Assembly (NCBI RefSeq): GCF_038811545.1
Contig: NZ_CP133319.1
Span: 496,001-560,000 of the forward strand
Origin: Rhodoligotrophos sp. CJ14
GTDB taxonomy: Bacteria; Pseudomonadota; Alphaproteobacteria; Rhizobiales; Im1
DNA: 64,000 nt
Direction of reading: 5' to 3'
In this document: positions 40,486 to 49,071 of the stretch, in pieces
Numbering within the stretch: position 1 is the stretch's first letter
Layout of the letters: the number at the start of each line of letters is the position of its first letter
Program-made: the position numbers and the translations under genes
Notes under the pieces: model-generated
Told to the model about the DNA's origin: nothing
Seen by the model: only the letters and a program-made list of their open reading frames with translations
The model's database searches: none

Positions 40486-41238
40486 CTACTCCGCCCTGCC
40501 GAGCTCGATAATGACAGCATTGACGAACAGCCAGAAGACGATCAGCGAGGCGACATAGATGAGGTCGGCGGCGCCGATCAGGCCGCGGGTCATATTGCTG
40601 AAATGGGTGAGTGCAGAAAGCGAGGCAACCGCAGCGGTCAGCACCTCCGGTGCCCACCCTTGCAGGCTGCCGAGCACGAGATTCGTGCCGCTCATCACGA
40701 ACAGGAAGCAGACCAGCGCTCCCAAAACGAAGCCGATCACCTGGTTGCGGCTTGCAGCCGACATGGCAGCCCCTATGGCAAGAAAGCCGCCGGCGATGAG
40801 GAACGAGCCCAGATAGCCTGCGGCGATCACCCGGTTGTCCGGTTCGCCCAGGATATTGACGGTGATCCAGATCGGCAGGGTGCCAAGCAACGCCAACCCG
40901 AGAAAGGCCCAGCCGGCAAGCCACTTGCCGATCACTGCCTCGGCCGTGGATACGGGCAGGGTCATGAGCAGCTCGATCGTGCCCGAGCGCCAGTCCTCCG
41001 CCCATAGCCGCATGGCAATCGCCGGCACCAGCAGCAGATAGAGCCAGAGATGATACTGGAAGAAGGGCTCGAGATCCGCGACCCCGCGATCGAAGAACTG
41101 GCCCACATAGAATGTGAAGACGCCCGCAAGCGCCACGAAGATCGCAAGAAACACATAAGCGATCGGCGTCGTGAAATAGCCCTTGAGCTCGCGCCGGGCG
41201 ATGGCGAGCACGTTATGCACGTATCGCCCCCCCGTCAT
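40486..41238 (-). CDS. ABC-2 type permease (GldF-like)
   Basis: 250-residue inner-membrane permease with about six membrane helices, ABC-2 family. NVLAIARRELKGYFTTPIAYVFLAIF and EDWRSGTIELLMTLPVSTAEAVIGKWLAG are the conserved segments. The ATG at 41238 overlaps the ATPase gene by 26 bases; a GTG at 41220, seven bases after GGGGGG, may be the true start. It sits between the ATPase and GldG-like genes with overlapping ends. Confidence 0.9.
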   Translation of the reverse strand: MTGGRYVHNVLAIARRELKGYFTTPIAYVFLAIFVALAGVFTFYVGQFFDRGVADLEPFFQYHLWLYLLLVPAIAMRLWAEDWRSGTIELLMTLPVSTAEAVIGKWLAGWAFLGLALLGTLPIWITVNILGEPDNRVIAAGYLGSFLIAGGFLAIGAAMSAASRNQVIGFVLGALVCFLFVMSGTNLVLGSLQGWAPEVLTAAVASLSALTHFSNMTRGLIGAADLIYVASLIVFWLFVNAVIIELGRAE

Positions 41239-41974
41239 CGGTCATCGTCAGCTTGCGGAAGGCATCATCGAGGCTGACCGCGCTCCCGGCTTGCCCCGGG
41301 ACTAGCCGCCTGAGCTCATCCGCCGTGCCATCGGCCACCACCCGGCCCCGCGCAATGATGACGGCCCGTGTACAGACCGCGTCCACCTCCTCGAGAATAT
41401 GGGTGGAGATGATGATCGCCTTGCGGGGCGCCATTTCCGCAATCAGCCGCCGCACCTGGTGCTTCTGGTTGGGGTCAAGCCCGTCTGTCGGCTCATCCAG
41501 GATCAGCACCGGCGGGTCATGGAGAATGGCCTGGGCGATGCCCACACGCCGCTTGAACCCCTTGGAGAGGGTTTCGATCGGCTGCTCGGCGACTGTCTCG
41601 AGCTCGGTCAGCCCCATGGCGCGATCGAGGGCATGCCGGCGGGCTTGCCCCGTGAGACCGCGAATATCCGCCACGAAGCCGAGAAAAGCATGCGGCGTCA
41701 TCTCCCCATAGGCAGGCGCGCCTTCCGGCAAATAGCCGAGCGCCCGCTTTGCCGCTTTTGGTGCGCGCGCGACATCATGACCGCAAATGAATGCCTGGCC
41801 GGAATCGGGTGGCAGAAACCCGGTCGCCATTTTCATGGTGGTGGATTTGCCGGCGCCATTCGGCCCGAGGAAGCCCAGGACCTCGCCTTCGGCAACGTCG
41901 AGGGAAATCCCGTCCACCGCCGTCACATCGGCGAAGCGCTTGACCAGCCTTTGCAGAGAAACAAGAGCCGCCAT
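41213..41974 (-). CDS. ABC transporter ATP-binding protein (GldA-like)
   Basis: 253-residue ATPase with Walker A GPNGAGKSTTMK, signature LSKGFKRRVGIAQAI (variant LSKGF common in this subfamily), Walker B PVLILDEPTDGLDPNQK, and switch His in IISTHILEEV. The start is ATG 41974; a TTG at 41983 is less likely. It heads the four-gene operon ATPase-permease-GldG-like-DUF4340 on the minus strand. The cargo is unknown. Confidence 0.92.
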   Translation of the reverse strand: MAALVSLQRLVKRFADVTAVDGISLDVAEGEVLGFLGPNGAGKSTTMKMATGFLPPDSGQAFICGHDVARAPKAAKRALGYLPEGAPAYGEMTPHAFLGFVADIRGLTGQARRHALDRAMGLTELETVAEQPIETLSKGFKRRVGIAQAILHDPPVLILDEPTDGLDPNQKHQVRRLIAEMAPRKAIIISTHILEEVDAVCTRAVIIARGRVVADGTADELRRLVPGQAGSAVSLDDAFRKLTMTDDGGAIRA

Positions 41975-42096
41975 GACAAACAAAACTGCCCAGCGTCTTG
42001 GACCAGGAACCGAGAAACGAGCTTATGGGCCGAGGCGACACGATTCGTAAAGAGGGATACGGGTGCGACCCATTCTCCAATCACCGCCGACTGTTG

Positions 42097-42123
42097 TTAG
42101 CAGCCTCAAAGGAATGCTGCTAA
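42097..42123. repeat. 8-bp inverted repeat in the intergenic space before usg
   Basis: TTAGCAGC (42097-42104) and GCTGCTAA (42116-42123) with an 11-nt spacer, in the divergent region between the ABC operon and usg. It could be an operator or an RNA hairpin; there is no strong T-run. Confidence 0.4.
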
Positions 42124-42220
42124 GTTTCTGGAATAGCAAGGGAAATTGAAAGGATCTGCTTGACGATGGGAACGCTTGGGTCGAAATCTTGATTATCCAG
42201 AGCACACAGTGAGGACGAAT

Positions 42221-42517
42221 ATGGGACCATTGATTCTGGATAGAGAAAGTCTGATGCAGGCTCGCTTGGACGAGCAGCTGCAGCTCACCACTGCAGAGAT
42301 TCTTTATTATATGCCGGATCATCCGGAGATACTGCAGACCTTTGTCTGGCAGCACTATGATGCAGCCCCCCGATATCCCCGCCTGACGCGCTTTCTGGAA
42401 TTCTGGCGCACCAGCATCGAGGCGACCCTAGCCGAGGTGCGCGTTGCCCACCAGGTCTGCGCCGGCGCAATTCCCACGCGCTTGCGTCGCGTCAACTATC
42501 AATGGCAGGTAAACTGA
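42221..42517 (+). CDS. usg: Usg family protein
   Basis: 98-residue protein of the alphaproteobacterial Usg family (PF06233), named from the Caulobacter trp region. The start is ATG 42221 with GAGG six bases upstream. Conserved features are TTAEILYYMPDHPEILQTFVWQ, YDAAPRYPRLTRFLEFW and VRVAHQVC. Biochemical role unknown. It stands alone here; no trp genes are in the window. Its TGA abuts the convergent lipoprotein gene's end. Confidence 0.85.
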   Translation: MGPLILDRESLMQARLDEQLQLTTAEILYYMPDHPEILQTFVWQHYDAAPRYPRLTRFLEFWRTSIEATLAEVRVAHQVCAGAIPTRLRRVNYQWQVN

Positions 42518-42862
42518 TCAGCTCAGCTTGATCTTCGACTGCTTCCCGCTGCGCTCGACCTCGTAGCAGGCGGTCTCGGCGACCGTCATACCTTGGAATT
42601 CGCGCGGCTGCGGCCGGTTGACCAGGGTTTCGACCACCAGCTTGCACTGGTCGAGCGATGGGGTGGCGGCGCCTGTATCGCGCGCAGTCCGCCCCGTCGG
42701 ATCGGCAAATTCGACCACCGGCACATAGACGACGTCATAGGTCTGATTGGCCACAGTGAGTCGCGGCTGCTGCGGCACATCTGAACTGGTGCTGGTGGTC
42801 TGGCAGCCGGCAAGGCCTAGTCCGGCAAGCACGAGCGATGTGGTCAACAGGGGCGCCTTCAT
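42518..42862 (-). CDS. Hypothetical lipoprotein
   Basis: 114 residues with a lipobox: hydrophobic segment LLTTSLVLAGLGLAGC, the Cys at position 20 being the acylation site. The mature domain (about 95 residues) contains YDVVYVPVVEFADPTGR and two further cysteines (DQCKL, TACYE) that could form a disulfide. No known family. Its 3' end touches usg convergently. Confidence 0.75.
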   Translation of the reverse strand: MKAPLLTTSLVLAGLGLAGCQTTSTSSDVPQQPRLTVANQTYDVVYVPVVEFADPTGRTARDTGAATPSLDQCKLVVETLVNRPQPREFQGMTVAETACYEVERSGKQSKIKLS

Positions 42863-42966
42863 TCCGACTTCTGCTCCTCGAGCGATATCATCGAACCCAT
42901 GACAGCATCATCGCGGCTCTCGGACAATACTGCTTCGAGCAGCCGGCGCTGCGGCGGGAGTGCGCG

Positions 42967-42990
42967 GGCGGAAGCACAAAGGCTTCCGCC
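42967..42990 (-). terminator. Hairpin 3' of rpsD
   Basis: Perfect 9-bp stem GGCGGAAGC (42967-42975) with GCTTCCGCC (42982-42990), 6-nt loop, about ten bases past the rpsD stop. No T-run on the minus strand, so it may stabilise the 3' end rather than terminate alone. Confidence 0.5.
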
Positions 42991-43000
42991 GGATTTCGCA

Positions 43001-43618
43001 TTAGCGTGAGTAGAACTCGACGACCAGATTGGGTTCCATCTGAACCGGATAAGGCACATCCGACAGCGCGGGCACGCGGCTGAGTCGCGCAACGAAGCCC
43101 TTCTGGTCGAGCTCGATGTAATCAGGCACATCACGCTCGGCCAGTTGCTGGGCTTCCAGCACCAGCGCCATCTCGCGCGACTTGTCCTTCACCTCGATCA
43201 CGTCCCCGAGCTTCACCCGATAGCTCGGGATGTTCACCCGGCGACCATTGACCTTCACATGGCCGTGATTGACGAACTGACGGGCGGCGAAGATGGTCGG
43301 CACGAACTTGGCGCGATAGACGATCGCATCAAGGCGCCGTTCGAGAAGCCCGATCAGGTTCTCGGAAGTATCACCCTTCATCCGGGCGGCTTCCTGATAG
43401 ATGGCGTTGAACTGGCGCTCGTTGATCGAGCCGTAATAGCCTTTGAGCTTCTGCTTGGCGCGCAGCTGCTGGCCGAAGTCGGACAGCTTGCCTTTGCGGC
43501 GCTGCCCATGCTGGCCCGGGCCATATTCACGCTTGTTGACGGGGCTCTTGGGGCGGCCCCAGATATTCTCGCCCATGCGGCGATCGATCTTGTGCTTCGC
43601 CTGAATACGCTTGGTCAT
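43001..43618 (-). CDS. rpsD: 30S ribosomal protein S4
   Basis: 205-residue primary rRNA-binding protein of the 30S subunit. The start is ATG 43618 ([21 protein letters not shown]) with GGAG eight bases upstream. The S4 RNA-binding domain is in [32 protein letters not shown], and the C-terminal FYSR tail is usual. It is monocistronic and away from the alpha operon, as is normal for alphaproteobacteria. Confidence 0.97.
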   Translation of the reverse strand: MTKRIQAKHKIDRRMGENIWGRPKSPVNKREYGPGQHGQRRKGKLSDFGQQLRAKQKLKGYYGSINERQFNAIYQEAARMKGDTSENLIGLLERRLDAIVYRAKFVPTIFAARQFVNHGHVKVNGRRVNIPSYRVKLGDVIEVKDKSREMALVLEAQQLAERDVPDYIELDQKGFVARLSRVPALSDVPYPVQMEPNLVVEFYSR

Positions 43619-43830
43619 TCGAGTCTCCAAATAAAGGCACGATGGCTCGGTGCCATCGCGGATGAAACTCGCCCTCCTCCGCCGATTGTGTCGGCCGACA
43701 GATCAACCACCCCAAGCAGAGTGGCAATCACGGGCAAGCAGACGCGCCGGCAGAGAGCGCCGGCCGCGGTGGTGGTGATACAGATATCCCCGGAGCCTGT
43801 CAAATACGAGAGATCATCTGCATGCCGACG

Positions 43831-43889
43831 AGAGCATTTGCGGGCGAAGTCGACGATTTCGCGACCCAAAGAAAAGCGGAAACGCCCTA
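43831..43889. repeat. RIME-like repeat, copy 7 (internally deleted)
   Basis: AGAGCATTTGCGGGCGAAGTCGA joined directly to TTTCGCGACCCAAAGAAAAGCGG and AAACGCCCTA: both termini remain but about 45 bp of the middle is missing. Its right end supplies the murI TAG stop codon (minus strand). Confidence 0.7.
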
Positions 43890-44714
43890 ACTCGCCGGCA
43901 TCACCATGTGGTTCGCAAACCCCAGCACCGCATAGGCATCGAGCACCCGTTCCGCTACGGGCCGCGCCGTGAGCATGAGGGTCGAGGGCGCAACCGCACC
44001 ATTGATCTCGCCCGGCTGCCGCCCGCGTTCCGCAAGAACCTGAACCACGCGGCGCGCAATGGCAGGCGCCGGGTCGAGGAAGGTGACCGGCCATGGTGCC
44101 ATGGCCGTGAGTTCCTCAAGGAGCAGGGGATAATGGGTGCAGCCAAGCGCCACCGTGTCCGTCTGCCGCCCCTTCCGCTTGCGAAACACCGGACGGATCT
44201 CCCGCAGGATCTGTCGCCGATCCGGTGCTTTGCCGTAGAGCTTGTCCTCGGCAAGGGCCGCAAGCCCATGTGCCCCGTGCAGGATCACGGTGCAATGGCT
44301 GGCATAGGTATCGATCAGCGCCTTGGTATATTCGCGCCGCACCGTACCCGGCGTCGCCAGCACGCCAATGACGCCTGTCTTGGACAGGGCCGCGGCAGGC
44401 TTGATCGCCGGCACGGTGCCCACGAACGGAATGTCAGGAAATCGCTCCCGCAGCCGCCAGATGGCGAGGGTGCTGGCAGTGTTGCAGGCGATGACGACGA
44501 GATCGGGTCGGCTCTTGGCGATCAAGAGGCTCATGACCGCAAGGATGCGCTCGATCAGCGCCCCCTCTTCCCACGCGCCATAAGGGAAAGCGCCATTATC
44601 GGCCGCATAGATGAGATGGGCCTGTGGCAGCGCCTCGGCCACCGCCCGCGCAACGGTGAGACCGCCGGTGCCGCTGTCGAACAGCAGGATGCGCGGGGGT
44701 GGGGTCTCGCTCAT
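43887..44714 (-). CDS. murI: Glutamate racemase
   Basis: 275-residue cofactor-independent racemase supplying D-glutamate for peptidoglycan. Catalytic cysteines are Cys77 (VVIACNTAST) and Cys192 (ALGCTHYPLL); the N-terminal LLFDSGTGGLTVARAV is standard. Its ATG overlaps the trmJ-like TGA by four bases. The stop is provided by repeat copy 7. Confidence 0.95.
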   Translation of the reverse strand: MSETPPPRILLFDSGTGGLTVARAVAEALPQAHLIYAADNGAFPYGAWEEGALIERILAVMSLLIAKSRPDLVVIACNTASTLAIWRLRERFPDIPFVGTVPAIKPAAALSKTGVIGVLATPGTVRREYTKALIDTYASHCTVILHGAHGLAALAEDKLYGKAPDRRQILREIRPVFRKRKGRQTDTVALGCTHYPLLLEELTAMAPWPVTFLDPAPAIARRVVQVLAERGRQPGEINGAVAPSTLMLTARPVAERVLDAYAVLGFANHMVMPAS

Positions 44715-45493
44715 TCAGCCTCTCCCGCCCCTCTCTTCTCGCGGGTGAGCGATGACACAATGCCATGCAAGGTGCGAACCTCGCGCTCGGTCAGGGCAGC
44801 ACGGCTGAACAGATTACGCAGGTTTCGGATCATGATCGGCGCCTTCTCTGGTGGATAGAGAAAACCAGAGCGGGTTAAGGCCGTCTCAAGGCGCGTGAAG
44901 AAGTTGAGCAGTTCAGCCTTGGTGGCAGGGCGGGTCTCCACCACCTGCAGTCCCTCTTGCCCCGCGGGATCAACCGGGGTTTCTCGCCCCAGGCGCTCCT
45001 CGCCCGCTTGCTTGAACCATTCATAGCCGACCAGCAGCACCGCTTGCGCGAGATTGAGCGAGGCAAAGCGGGGATTGACCGGCGCCATCACGATTGCATC
45101 CGCTAGCGCCACGTGATCACTTTCGAGCCCTGTGCGCTCGGGCCCGAACAGGATCCCCACGCGCCCGCCCGCAGCCAGCTTTTCGGCCGATGCGCGCGCT
45201 GCGGTTTCCGGCGTCAGGATCGGCTTGATCATGTCGCGCCGGCGCGCCGTTGTCGCCAAGACATAGGTGAGGTCGGCGATCGCCTCCTCCACCGTCGCGA
45301 ATACGCGGGCGCCCTCGATGATCGAGTCCGCCCCCGAGGCATTCCGCCCCGCCTGCGGGTTGGGCCAGCCATCACGCGGCTCAACCAGCCTGAGCTCGCT
45401 CAGGCCGAAATTCGCCATGGCGCGCGCGGCAGCTCCGATATTCTCCCCAAGCTGCGGGTGCACGAGAACCACGATCGGCGCGTGAACGGTCAT
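44711..45493 (-). CDS. trmJ: tRNA (cytidine/uridine-2'-O-)-methyltransferase, TrmJ type
   Basis: 260-residue SPOUT methyltransferase of TrmH family group 1, which 2'-O-methylates tRNA position 32. Characteristic: VLVHPQLGENIGAAARAMANFGL near the N-terminus, the trefoil-knot SAM-binding residues in GRVGILFGPERTGLES and NPRFASLNLAQAVLLVGYEW, and a C-terminal helical domain of about 80 residues. Upstream partner of murI in a two-gene minus-strand unit. Other TrmH-group activity cannot be excluded. Confidence 0.88.
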   Translation of the reverse strand: MTVHAPIVVLVHPQLGENIGAAARAMANFGLSELRLVEPRDGWPNPQAGRNASGADSIIEGARVFATVEEAIADLTYVLATTARRRDMIKPILTPETAARASAEKLAAGGRVGILFGPERTGLESDHVALADAIVMAPVNPRFASLNLAQAVLLVGYEWFKQAGEERLGRETPVDPAGQEGLQVVETRPATKAELLNFFTRLETALTRSGFLYPPEKAPIMIRNLRNLFSRAALTEREVRTLHGIVSSLTREKRGAGEAE

Positions 45494-45636
45494 GAACGGG
45501 CCTGGATTATCGGTTTCAAGAAGAGGCGGCGTGGCTCAATAGGCGATCCCGCGGGATTGATCAATCCAGCGAGGATGCTTATGAAGACGGCGCAATCGCG
45601 CAACTGGCGACACATCAACACCGAGGCCCGAACACG

Positions 45637-46854
45637 ATGGCGAAGATCAAGGTCGAGAACCCGGTCGTCGAACTCGACGGCGACGAGATGACCAGGATCA
45701 TCTGGCATTTCATCAAGGACAAGCTCATCCTGCCCTATCTCGATATCGACCTCAAATATTACGACCTCGGGATTGAGCACCGGGACGAGACCGACGACCA
45801 GGTCACCGTTGATGCAGCCGAGGCGATCAAGCGCTACGGCGTTGGCGTGAAATGCGCGACGATCACGCCGGACGAGGCCCGCGTCGAAGAATTCAAGCTC
45901 AAGAAGATGTGGAAGTCGCCCAACGGCACCATCCGCAACATCCTGGGCGGCGTCGTGTTCCGTGAGCCAATCATCTGCTCCAACATCCCGCGCCTCGTGC
46001 CCGGCTGGACCCAGCCCATCGTCATCGGCCGCCACGCCTTCGGCGATCAGTACCGCGCGACCGATTTCACCGTGCCCGGCAAGGGTAAGCTGACGATCAA
46101 ATTCGTGGGCGAGGACGGCAAGGTCATCGAGCACGAGGTCTTCTCCTACCCCGGCGCCGGCGTGGCACTGGCCATGTACAATCTCGACGAGTCCATCCGC
46201 GAATTCGCCCGCGCCTCGTTCAATTACGGCCTGATGCGCAAATATCCGGTCTATCTCTCCACCAAGAACACGATCCTCAAGGCCTATGACGGCTGCTTCA
46301 AGGATCTGTTCCAGGAGGTGTTCGATGCCGAGTTCAAGGACCGCTTCAAGGAGCTCGGCCTCACCTATGAGCACCGCCTGATTGACGACATGGTCGCCTC
46401 CGCCATGAAATGGTCCGGCGGCTATGTCTGGGCCTGCAAGAACTATGACGGCGACGTGCAATCCGACACGGTGGCGCAAGGCTTCGGCTCGCTCGGCCTG
46501 ATGAGCTCGGTGCTGATGACACCCGACGGCCAGACCGTCGAGGCGGAGGCCGCCCATGGCACGGTCACCCGCCATTACCGGCTGCACCAGCAGGGCAAGG
46601 AGACCTCGACCAATTCGACCGCGTCGATCTTCGCCTGGACCCGCGGCCTGAGCCACCGTGCCAAGCTCGACAAGAACGACAAGCTCAACGCCTTTGCGGC
46701 AACCTTGGAGAAAGTGACGGTCGACACGATCGAAGCCGGCCACATGACCAAGGATCTCGCCATCTTGGTCGGGCCCGATCAGAAATGGCTCTCGACCACG
46801 GGCTTCCTCGATAAGGTGCGCGAGAACCTCGAAGCTGCGATGTCGAAGGCTTAA
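45637..46854 (+). CDS. icd: NADP-dependent isocitrate dehydrogenase
   Basis: 405-residue TCA-cycle enzyme of the eukaryote-like (type II) class found in Rhizobiales. [16 protein letters not shown] starts the fold; the isocitrate-phosphate loop is seen in [12 protein letters not shown], and the Asp metal ligands in the [22 protein letters not shown] region; [10 protein letters not shown] contacts the cofactor. A strong intrinsic terminator follows. Confidence 0.97.
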   Translation: MAKIKVENPVVELDGDEMTRIIWHFIKDKLILPYLDIDLKYYDLGIEHRDETDDQVTVDAAEAIKRYGVGVKCATITPDEARVEEFKLKKMWKSPNGTIRNILGGVVFREPIICSNIPRLVPGWTQPIVIGRHAFGDQYRATDFTVPGKGKLTIKFVGEDGKVIEHEVFSYPGAGVALAMYNLDESIREFARASFNYGLMRKYPVYLSTKNTILKAYDGCFKDLFQEVFDAEFKDRFKELGLTYEHRLIDDMVASAMKWSGGYVWACKNYDGDVQSDTVAQGFGSLGLMSSVLMTPDGQTVEAEAAHGTVTRHYRLHQQGKETSTNSTASIFAWTRGLSHRAKLDKNDKLNAFAATLEKVTVDTIEAGHMTKDLAILVGPDQKWLSTTGFLDKVRENLEAAMSKA

Positions 46855-46881
46855 AGCCCGAACGAGGCAGATTTGAACGAG

Positions 46882-46915
46882 AAGGGGCCGCACTCTCGCT
46901 GCGGCCCCTTTTCTT
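46882..46915 (+). terminator. Rho-independent terminator of icd
   Basis: Stem AAGGGGCCGC (46882-46891) with GCGGCCCCTT (46901-46910), 9-nt loop, then TTCTTT. It lies about 28 bp past the icd stop. Confidence 0.9.
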
Positions 46916-46969
46916 TGAACATCCTGCGTTTCGCAGCGATCAGCTAAACCCCGGCCCCAGCAGAACCTC

Positions 46970-47604
46970 CGCTCATACCGAAGCGCGCCGCCGTGGCGGC
47001 TCCGCCCGGTGGACGACCCCATCACCGGCCATCTCCGCCGCAACCCCGTTGTTCCCGGAACGAGATCGGCGCGCCGATAAGGCTGGGCACCGCCATATAG
47101 GCAGGCTTCAGCTTCGATGGAATCCCATCGAAGCCGAAGCTTTCCGCGAGGCACGACCTCCCCTGAAAGCTTGGCGCTCAAGGCCTGCCGCATGATCGGA
47201 TTATGCCGCCCGCCACCGCACAACACCCAGCATCTGGGCTCCTGCGACAGGAGCCTGACGGCCCGTACCACCGCGGCAGCGGTGAAGGCCATGGAAGCCG
47301 ATCACATCGATATGGAAGCGATCTAGACCATTCTGCTCACAGAATGATTGAACCACGTCCGCATGGCGCGTGGTCAGCTCCCGCTCGAGCTGGCCAAGCA
47401 TGCCGGGCAGCTCCTCGCGCCGGCTGATCCGCAAGGCTGCCTCGGGCCCGCCGCCAGCCGCTCCCGAAAATCGGCCGGATAGGCAACCCTCATCGATGGC
47501 CCGCGCGAGGCCACCTTCTCCCCATCGGTGACCACCAGCGCGATATCGATGCCATCGAGGATGGTGCCGCTCACCATGCCCAATGCGGTCAAGGCATTTG
47601 CCAT
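46970..47604 (-). pseudogene. anmK: Decayed anhydro-N-acetylmuramic acid kinase gene
   Basis: Remnant of AnmK, which phosphorylates 1,6-anhydroMurNAc during murein recycling. An N-terminal piece starts at ATG 47604 (MANALTALGMVSGTILDGID; intact enzymes have GLMSGTSxDG). After a frameshift near 47445 it continues as EAALRISRREELPGMLGQLE to DVIGFHG. That is joined directly to FTAAAVVRAVRLLSQEP and CWVLCGGGRHNPIMRQAL, which in intact enzymes lie about 165 residues further on. Further frameshifts break the FDG, SIEAEA and FPGTTG motifs. No open frame covers the product, so it is non-functional. It is divergent from tyrS, the usual anmK neighbour in alphaproteobacteria. The end is approximate. Confidence 0.85.
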
Positions 47605-47667
47605 AGTCTTCCCCTGTGCTAAGACGCGGCACCTGTTGGAGCCATCGCACACCCCGGCCTCTCTCTC

Positions 47668-48945
47668 ATGACCGAGTCACAGACGACCCAGTTTAAGTCC
47701 GATTTTCTTAAAATCCTGCACGAACGCGGTTTTGTCCACCAGTGTTCGGATCTGGCAGGGCTTGATGAGCTGTGCCATGCGGGTCCGGTGACGGCTTATG
47801 TGGGCTATGACTGCACCGGCCCCTCTTTGCATGTCGGCCATCTCTTGTCGATCATGATGCTGCGCTGGTTCCAGAAGACCGGTCACCGGCCGATCGTTCT
47901 GATGGGCGGCGGAACGACGCGCGTGGGCGATCCCTCCGGCAAGGATGAGAGCCGCAAGATCCTTTCCCTCGAGCAGATCGAGGAGAACAAGGCGAGCCTG
48001 CGCGAGGTGTTCAGCCGCTTCTTGACTTTCGGTAGCCACGTGACCGGCAGCGGTAATGATGCGCGCATGGCTGACAATGCGGAATGGCTGGCGCCCCTCA
48101 ATTATATTGAGTTCCTGCGCGATGTCGGCCGCCATTTCTCGGTCAACCGCATGCTCACCTTCGACTCCGTCAAGCTGCGGCTTGAGCGCGAGCACGAGCT
48201 GTCATTCCTGGAGTTCAACTACATGATCCTCCAGGCCTATGACTTCGTCGAGCTGAACCGCCGCTACGACGTGCGCCTGCAGATGGGCGGGTCTGATCAA
48301 TGGGGCAACATCATCAACGGCATCGATCTCGGCCGCAGGATGGGCGCGCCCCAGCTCTATGCTCTCACCTGCCCGCTCATCACCACCGCCTCCGGCGCCA
48401 AGATGGGCAAGACCGCCCAAGGCGCCATGTGGCTCAAGGCGGAGATGCTGAGCCCTTATGAATATTGGCAGTTCTGGCGCAATACCGAGGACGGGGATGT
48501 GGTCCGCTTCCTCAAGCTCTTTACTGAACTGCCATTGGAAGAGATCGACCGGCTGGGCGCCCTGCAGGGCCAGGAGATCAACGAGGCGAAGAAGGTCCTG
48601 GCGACTGAGGCGACCGCCCTCCTTCATGGGCGCGAGGCAGCTGATCAGGCGGCCGAAACTGCCCGTCAGGCTTTCGAGGCCGGCATTGCCGCAGCCGAAG
48701 GTCTGCCGAGCATTGAAGTCCCCCGTGCCGAGCTCGAAGCCGGTATCGGTGTATTGACCGCCGCCGTCCGCGCGAGCCTCGTTGCCTCCAATTCCGAGGC
48801 ACGCCGGGCCATCGCCAACCGCGCCATCCGCGTGGATGACGTGGTCATCGAGGATGAGAAGGCAATCGTCAGGCTTGCGGATGGCGCCGAGACGGTCAAG
48901 GTTTCCATGGGCCGGAAGCGGCACGTCTTGCTGAAGCCGGTCTGA
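47668..48945 (+). CDS. tyrS: Tyrosyl-tRNA synthetase
   Basis: 425-residue class I aminoacyl-tRNA synthetase. HIGH-type motif HVGH at residues 55-58 in [18 protein letters not shown] counterpart KMGKT in [14 protein letters not shown]; tyrosine-binding [26 protein letters not shown]-terminal S4-like RNA-binding domain ends the protein ([24 protein letters not shown]). ATG at 47668. Repeat copy 8 separates its end from the convergent AsmA-like gene. Confidence 0.96.
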   Translation: MTESQTTQFKSDFLKILHERGFVHQCSDLAGLDELCHAGPVTAYVGYDCTGPSLHVGHLLSIMMLRWFQKTGHRPIVLMGGGTTRVGDPSGKDESRKILSLEQIEENKASLREVFSRFLTFGSHVTGSGNDARMADNAEWLAPLNYIEFLRDVGRHFSVNRMLTFDSVKLRLEREHELSFLEFNYMILQAYDFVELNRRYDVRLQMGGSDQWGNIINGIDLGRRMGAPQLYALTCPLITTASGAKMGKTAQGAMWLKAEMLSPYEYWQFWRNTEDGDVVRFLKLFTELPLEEIDRLGALQGQEINEAKKVLATEATALLHGREAADQAAETARQAFEAGIAAAEGLPSIEVPRAELEAGIGVLTAAVRASLVASNSEARRAIANRAIRVDDVVIEDEKAIVRLADGAETVKVSMGRKRHVLLKPV

Positions 48946-48954
48946 GCAGCCTCC

Positions 48955-49071
48955 CAGAGCGCTTAGCGCATTTTCGAGCGAAGTCGCATACCGGTTTCGC
49001 GTGAAGACAATGCGACCAAGCAAGACCTTGAGACGCGGTTTCGCGATACAACGAAAGGCGGAAACGCTCTA
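48955..49071. repeat. RIME-like repeat, copy 8 (full length)
   Basis: AGAGCGCTTAGCGCATTTTCGAGCG leads into GAAGTCGCATACCGGTTTCGCGTG, AATGCGACCAAGCAAGACC, GAGACGCGGTTTCGCG and GCGGAAACGCTCTA. It spans the gap between convergent tyrS and the AsmA-like gene and supplies the latter's TAG stop. Confidence 0.85.

Noticed and set aside
38742-40511. A 589-codon plus-strand open frame opposite the GldG-like gene
   Set aside because: It is contained in a well-supported gene with matching operon context; the translation is Arg/His-rich without any motif.
45490-47292. A 600-codon open frame on the minus strand opposite icd
   Set aside because: It is antisense to icd over most of its length, and its sequence is low-complexity His/Arg/Asp-rich. 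Only its first part, a remnant of anmK, resembles a protein. High GC and codon bias create such long mirror frames.
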